Source of the DNA: Phycisphaerae bacterium
Lineage (GTDB): Bacteria > Planctomycetota > Phycisphaerae > Phycisphaerales > SM1A02
Reading direction: 5' to 3'
Assembly: GCA_016795035.1 (NCBI GenBank)
Contig: JAEUIT010000036.1
Coordinates: forward strand, 1-64,000
DNA length: 64,000 bases
Shown in pieces: positions 60,301-64,000 of this stretch. The notes beneath the pieces are model-generated. The model was not told where the DNA came from. It saw nothing but the letters and a program-made list of their open reading frames with translations, and made no database searches. Made by a program: the position numbers and the translations under genes. The first letter of the stretch is position 1, and the number at the start of each line of letters is the position of its first letter.

Positions 60301-62081
60301 AGCGGCGACAGCGACTCTTCGATGTCCTTCGCTTCGACGCAGTAGACGAGCGGCCCGCGCGAGAGGGCGATGCGCCCGCGATCGGCGGCGACCTCCTCGC
60401 GGGCCGCGACGCGCTGCACGTCGAGCGGCAACGCGAAGGTCACGCGGTCGCCGGTCGTCCACGTGCGGTCGATCGTGGCGTAGCCGTTCGCCACCGTCGC
60501 GTCGACGCGCGAGCCGTTCACCAGGAAGGCGATCGGCGCGGGCGCGGGATCGACGAAGCGGTAGAGCCCGCCCGGCGCGACCTCGCCGCGGGCCCAGCCG
60601 GGAATGCGCAGGCGGAGCGCGAACGGACGCGCCGACGGGGTGCCGCGGGCGTCGCGCACGTCGAGATCGATCGCGACGGCGCCGTCATACGGCATGCCGG
60701 TCTTCTGCGTCACGGCGACGGCGGCGTCGCCCACGGTCATCGAGCCCTTGCCTGCAACGTAGAGATTGACGTACAGGTCGCGCGGACCGGTCGCGAAAAC
60801 GAGCCCCGGCACCGAGGCGATGAAGCGGACGACGTTCGGCGGGCAGCACGCGCAGTCGAACCACGGCGCGCGCTCGCGCCCCGAGGAGACCTCGAGCGGA
60901 TTGGGGTAGAAGAACCGGTCGCCCGAGAGCGACCAGCCCGAGAGCATCGCGTTGTGCAGCGTGCGCTCGAGGACGTCGACGTAGCGCGCGTCGCCGGTGG
61001 CGAGGAAGAGCCGTTCGCTCCAGAGGACGAAGGCGATCGCGGCGCAGGTCTCGTTGTAGGCGCTGCCGTTCGCGAGCGCGTACGGCGCGCCGAAGCCCTC
61101 GTTGTTGCCTTGGCTTCCGATGCCGCCCGTCACGTACATCTTGCGGCCGACGACGTCGTTCCACACCCGCTCGCTCGCGGCGAGATAGGTCGCGTCCTTC
61201 GCGAGTCGGGCAAGGTCGAGCACGCCCGACTGGAGGTACGCGAGGCGCACCGCATGGCCGACCGCCTCGTCCTGCTCGAGGATCGGCTTGTGGTCCTGCG
61301 CGTACTCGCCGTAGAGCGGACGTCCGCCGATCTGCCGGCCGCGGGCGTCGACGAAGAATCTCAGCGTTGCAAGGTACTCCGGCTTCCGCGTCTTCTCGTA
61401 GAGCGTCGCGAGGCCGATCTCGATCTCGGGATGTCCGCAGGGATACGGGCTCGCCGTCGGCCCGAACGAGCGGGCGACCAGATCCGCATTGCTCGTGGCA
61501 ACGTCGAGGAGCTTCGTCTTGCCGGTGGCGTTCGCGTAGGCGACGGCGGCCTCGTAAAGGTGCCCGGCGCAGTACAGCTCGTGGCCGCCCCCCATGTCCG
61601 ACCAGCGCGACGGACCGCCGGGCGGCATGTTCGCGGTATCGAGGATCGTCCGCGAGGTGTAGAGGTAGCCGTCGGGTTCCTGCGCCGCGGCGATCGCGTC
61701 GATGATCGCGTCGCAGCGGGCCTCGAGCGCCGGGTCGGGATTCGCGGCGAGGACGCGAGCGCAACCCTCGATCGCCTTGTAGACGTCGGAGTCGTTGAAG
61801 AAGAGGCCGCGCATGCCTCCGCGTTGCGGCGCCTTCTCCTTCATCGCCTTCGCCGCCATGAGGAAGTTCGCGACGCGACCCGTGCGTTCGCACTCGTCGA
61901 GGACGTGCGTCGCCGTGACCCGCCGATTGGTGTCGAGGCGCGGCGCCCAGAACGGATCGTCGAGCGTCACCTTCTCGGCGGGCACGCGCGCGAGGTCGTC
62001 GGCGCGAGCCGAGGGTGCGACGGCGCCGACGGCGGCTGCAACGACGAGTGCGAGGGAGGCGATGCGGTCACGGATTCGCAT
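57303..62081 (-). CDS. exported GH127-CBM-GH51 fusion, bifunctional arabinofuranosidase
   Basis: 1592 residues. Signal peptide ending PSARA; GH127 domain (about 35-650) with FWAPRLDTNRRVTATHVLDE and the catalytic Cys motif CACCPPNVVRFIAS. Then an F5/8-like module (about 690-840, WTLEKKRDGAWSPIEDPSGF), a CBM4/9-like module (about 850-1000, QNGDFAHAGPNGPELWSRS), and GH51 (1010-1592). The GH51 acid/base Glu is in GIGNEMYG and the nucleophile in VQDEWNYWYG. GH127 cleaves beta-L-, GH51 alpha-L-arabinofuranosides. It overlaps the upstream GH127 gene by 14 bp and is followed by the ytfQ-like transporter. Confidence 0.92.
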   Translation of the reverse strand: MRIRDRIASLALVVAAAVGAVAPSARADDLARVPAEKVTLDDPFWAPRLDTNRRVTATHVLDECERTGRVANFLMAAKAMKEKAPQRGGMRGLFFNDSDVYKAIEGCARVLAANPDPALEARCDAIIDAIAAAQEPDGYLYTSRTILDTANMPPGGPSRWSDMGGGHELYCAGHLYEAAVAYANATGKTKLLDVATSNADLVARSFGPTASPYPCGHPEIEIGLATLYEKTRKPEYLATLRFFVDARGRQIGGRPLYGEYAQDHKPILEQDEAVGHAVRLAYLQSGVLDLARLAKDATYLAASERVWNDVVGRKMYVTGGIGSQGNNEGFGAPYALANGSAYNETCAAIAFVLWSERLFLATGDARYVDVLERTLHNAMLSGWSLSGDRFFYPNPLEVSSGRERAPWFDCACCPPNVVRFIASVPGLVFATGPRDLYVNLYVAGKGSMTVGDAAVAVTQKTGMPYDGAVAIDLDVRDARGTPSARPFALRLRIPGWARGEVAPGGLYRFVDPAPAPIAFLVNGSRVDATVANGYATIDRTWTTGDRVTFALPLDVQRVAAREEVAADRGRIALSRGPLVYCVEAKDIEESLSPLAAVTDLAAPWTPGAPVAALGNATTLVGSVRPAERQLDGSVTLGSALQASAIPYAFWANRGPTPMAVWLAVEPQAAKPAPAPTIARRAKASTSFGGDVQALNDQLEPSSSGDHEHPFLHWWPKKGTTETITYEFDEPTTVRSVEVYWFDDTGRGECRLPKSWTLEKKRDGAWSPIEDPSGFTVEGDRYNRCEFEQITVDALRLVVTSQDGWAGGIHEWRVNGNEEIDRIFNADAVVVAPDLNVIQNGDFAHAGPNGPELWSRSVWATNDRDGPTFDGDLPGRDGMGAGIRSSKGADAAWSQTVAVKPHSRYRLSGWVKATDVTPIGGAAGVLFNLHGLPVRTDAVTGTKDWTELAVDFDTNDNDAITVNCLFGGWGLATGSAMFDDVRLDLLKEGEAPAPSVTIDAAAVREPISKYVYGQFIEHLGRCIYGGIWAEMLEDRKFHDPVGNAESPWRTFGGATVAMDTTDPFVGVHTPVVTVGGEPGGLVQSGLAIETDERYVGHAWIKGDGPVTIALVDRDGTPLAAPTTAATEKNAFTKVDFTLQPVRASVNASLRIVGPARGTFRVGTASLMPASNVRGFRADTLALLKELDAPVYRWPGGNFVSGYDWRDGVGERDRRPPRKNPAWQGIEHNDVGLHEFLDLCDLLGTEPYIAVNTGLGSVENAVAELEYVNGAPTTPMGAKRAANGRVEPWKVRFWGIGNEMYGSWQLGNVPLGEYVKRHNAFVDALRAVDPSIHVIAVGAVGDWSRTMLRDCADRMDSMSEHVYWQDRPGVLAHVRQAPNSLRAIADAHRAYRRELPSLKGRDIRIVQDEWNYWYGPTPFGELGTRYFMKDALGCAAALHEFGRNSDLFFMANYAQTVNVIGAIKTSKTNAALESTGLVLKLYRRHFGTIPCATAVEGSIDALAAWNDDRTVLTVAFVNPSREAATVKFAIAGATLGAGGTRYEIAHPDPMAFNDPDGARPIVIAESAVPAPGDTVTLAPLSVTLYAFPAVPAAR

Positions 62082-64000
62082 GGGTGGAGTCCGGCGTTGG
62101 GGCGCGAAGGGTGGAGAGGCCGAAGATGCCGCCCGCAGTGTCTCCGTTCGGCGCGGGCTCGAAGCGCACGCGCACCGAGGACTTGCCTGCGGTCAGGGCC
62201 TGGGGAATCGGGTACTCGGCCGAGACGAATCGGGTGCCGCCCGTGCCGGAGAGCTTCTCCGTCGCGATGCGTGTGCCGTCGACCGTGATGTCGAAGACGC
62301 GGGCGCCGCGGTCGTCGCCCCAGTAGACCACCCGCACGAGGGTCTGGGCCGCGGGATCCACGCGGAGCGCGTAGGAGAAGTGCCCGCCGGTCGTCGCGTG
62401 CCGCCAATGCCGTCCGTGCGCCTCGCCGGAGGCCGACGCGGCGCTCTCGAGCGCATGCTCGGCCTCGGATCGGCCGTCGCCGATCGCGACGCGGTCGATC
62501 GTGCGGGCGGCACGAGCGGCGTCGGCGGCCTTCGCCGCCTCGTAGGCGGTCTGCCGGGCGCCGCCCGGGCTGCCGAACGGAAAGTAGACGCCGTAGCGCT
62601 CCTGCACCACGCGATGGATCGGGATGAGCGTGCGGTCGACCGGCATGCCGCGCGTGCGCCATCGGAGCGGGCCGTCGGCCTCGATCCACGTTGCAGGCGC
62701 GAGCTTGTCGCCGACGAACGGCGGCTCTGGGCGATCGGTGTCGGACTCGGCCTCAAGGGCGGCGTCCTCGCCGACGAGGCCCGCGAGCGTCAAGGGACCG
62801 ACCGTGATCGCCGCGAGATTCGGATCGTCGGGCATCGGCACGACGCGCATCGCGTACGGCATCGCGAGCTCGACGCGATCGCCCGCGGCCCAAGCGCGGC
62901 GCACTGCGAGCCAGCCGCCGGGCGCGTCGGTCGGCGTGACGGGCTGGCCGTTCACCGACACCGTGAAGTCGCTCGCCCACGGCGGTCGGCGCAGGAGGAG
63001 CGTCGCGACCCCCGGCCGTTCGATCGCGGCGAACGTGAGTTCGGTCGCGCCGCGCTCGGGCATCGCCGAGCGTTGCCGAATCTCCACGTTGCCGAGGGCC
63101 TCGTGCTTCGCCCGAAGCGTGGTCGAGAGGTACTGCACGACGGCGATCGCGTCGGGCGTCATGGCGTAGGCGCCGTCGGCGAGCTGCGCGTAGGCCTCGA
63201 TGCCGGTGCCGTAGCAGCAGGTCATCGTGTCGAAGGGCGAGCCGTGCTCCTTCGCGTGGCCGGTCGCGAGCGGCAGGTAGTAGATGAGCATCCCGGTCTC
63301 GGGATGCTGGCTCACGAGGATGCCGTTGTAGAAGACGCGCTCGAGGTCGTTGGCGTAGCGGACGTCCCCCGACCAGCGGAGGAGCGACGACGTGATGCGG
63401 GCCCAGTTGAAGCTCGTGCAGAACTCCTGGTTCGTCTTCGAGAGGCTCGAGGCGAGCATCCCCGACGGGCCCCAATACTCGCCCGAGTTCGAGCCGCCCG
63501 TCGCGTAGGTTCGCCCCTCGTGCACGAGCCGCCAGGACTGCTCGACGCGCTCGCGGTGCGACTCGCTCGTGAGAAGCTCGTACGCCCGCGCCTGCCCCTC
63601 GATCTGCGCGAGATGCGTGTTCGCATGGAGCCCCGCGAGCGGATCGGCGCCTTGGGAGAGCGGGTCGAGGAACGCCCGCTTCTCGAAGCGCATCGCGAGG
63701 TCGCGATAGCGCGCGTCGCCGGTCGCGGCGAAGAGGTCGAGGAGCGCCTCCTGCATGCCGCCGAACTCGTTGGCGAGCATGCGTTGCATGGCGGCGTCGT
63801 CGAGCGTGGCGCAGCGTTCCGCGAGGCGGTCGGCGAAGCGCCGAGCGACGTCGAGCGCGAGCGTGTTGCCTTGTCCCATCGCGCCGCTCGCTTGCACCGC
63901 CAGAAGGCCCGCGAGGATCTTGTGCAGCGTGTAGTACGGCGCCCAGACCGGACGACCGGCCTCGACGCGGTCGAGGAACTCCTCCGGAAACGCGGAGATC
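62068..64000 (-). CDS. GH127-family beta-L-arabinofuranosidase (5' end outside window)
   Basis: The frame is open to the window edge; the part before 63897 already reads FPEEFLDRV...PYYTLHKILAGLLAVQ, a conserved GH127 segment, so the ATG/GTG near 63897 is not the start. Further features are FGGMQEALLDLFAATGD, HLAQIEGQARAYELL, SNSGEYWG and the C-terminal catalytic Cys region TMTCCYGTGIEAYAQL. Here the motif is TCCYGTG, not CCPPN, marking a different subgroup from the downstream fusion. The C-terminal 170 residues form a beta module. First visible gene of the arabinoside locus. Confidence 0.9.
   Translation of the reverse strand, partial: ISAFPEEFLDRVEAGRPVWAPYYTLHKILAGLLAVQASGAMGQGNTLALDVARRFADRLAERCATLDDAAMQRMLANEFGGMQEALLDLFAATGDARYRDLAMRFEKRAFLDPLSQGADPLAGLHANTHLAQIEGQARAYELLTSESHRERVEQSWRLVHEGRTYATGGSNSGEYWGPSGMLASSLSKTNQEFCTSFNWARITSSLLRWSGDVRYANDLERVFYNGILVSQHPETGMLIYYLPLATGHAKEHGSPFDTMTCCYGTGIEAYAQLADGAYAMTPDAIAVVQYLSTTLRAKHEALGNVEIRQRSAMPERGATELTFAAIERPGVATLLLRRPPWASDFTVSVNGQPVTPTDAPGGWLAVRRAWAAGDRVELAMPYAMRVVPMPDDPNLAAITVGPLTLAGLVGEDAALEAESDTDRPEPPFVGDKLAPATWIEADGPLRWRTRGMPVDRTLIPIHRVVQERYGVYFPFGSPGGARQTAYEAAKAADAARAARTIDRVAIGDGRSEAEHALESAASASGEAHGRHWRHATTGGHFSYALRVDPAAQTLVRVVYWGDDRGARVFDITVDGTRIATEKLSGTGGTRFVSAEYPIPQALTAGKSSVRVRFEPAPNGDTAGGIFGLSTLRAPTPDSTHANP

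Noticed and set aside
58173..62288. 1371-codon open frame antisense to the GH127-GH51 gene
   Set aside because: Same reason: a GC-rich shadow frame with no recognisable protein features.

Overview
The window looks like a piece of a chromosome from a Planctomycetota bacterium, most likely of the Phycisphaerae type. The DNA is very GC-rich (roughly 70% by eye). Seven secreted proteins carry the C-terminal (once internal) 'DLNxDGxVDGADLGILLGAWG' type of dockerin-like repeat typical of that group. SecA is unusually long, ECF sigma factors of the 'TLQPTALVHEAYLRL' type occur, and Shine-Dalgarno signals are sparse. No phage, transposase or CRISPR array was seen.

Layout. 1-550: GC-rich hairpin tandem repeats. 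558-3440: compact operon waaA-thiL-tsaE/yacG. 3456-4588: ECF sigma factor and a Fur-family regulator. 4625-31371: mixed housekeeping genes (lysC, typA, copper ATPase) among exported proteins (dockerin proteins, a Tat-exported alkylsulfatase, a lectin-like Cys-rich protein, a subtilase), separated by repeat-rich intergenic DNA. 32419-36591: secA. 36885-40538: three overlapping genes for unknown zinc-ribbon membrane proteins. 40747-40819: tRNA-Lys(CTT). 41023-42900: arsM, arsC and arsR, divergent from a hybrid histidine kinase. 45342-52454: a complete seven-gene histidine operon hisG-hisC/HAD-hisB-hisH-hisF-hisA/IE-hisD with every junction overlapping. It is preceded by a promoter, a His-rich leader peptide and a terminator that together read as a transcription attenuator. 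52746-64000: a furanoside-utilisation locus: a GH127 gene running off the window, a giant GH127-CBM-GH51 fusion, and a four-gene ABC importer with the gene order and sequence character of E. coli ytfQ-ytfR-ytfT-yjfF.

The most unexpected signal is not a gene. A 13-base motif, CTCNNCGTTGCAG (reverse complement CTGCAACGNNGAG), occurs 33 times exactly by hand count. With the looser core CTCNNCGTTGC there are more than 60 copies. It lies mostly inside coding sequence, on both strands, at about one per 2 kb, and it forces codons that are uncommon here. Chance predicts far less than one exact copy. It behaves like a highly iterated genomic motif (compare HIP1 or DNA uptake sequences), and I know of no description of it.

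A second layer is made of 7-base tandem repeats (GATCCTT, AACCCTG/AACCCCG, GACTCCT). They lie only between genes and in three places form facing inverted pairs. Starts were moved from the longest open frame wherever overlap with the upstream gene, a signal peptide or family alignment favoured an internal start.
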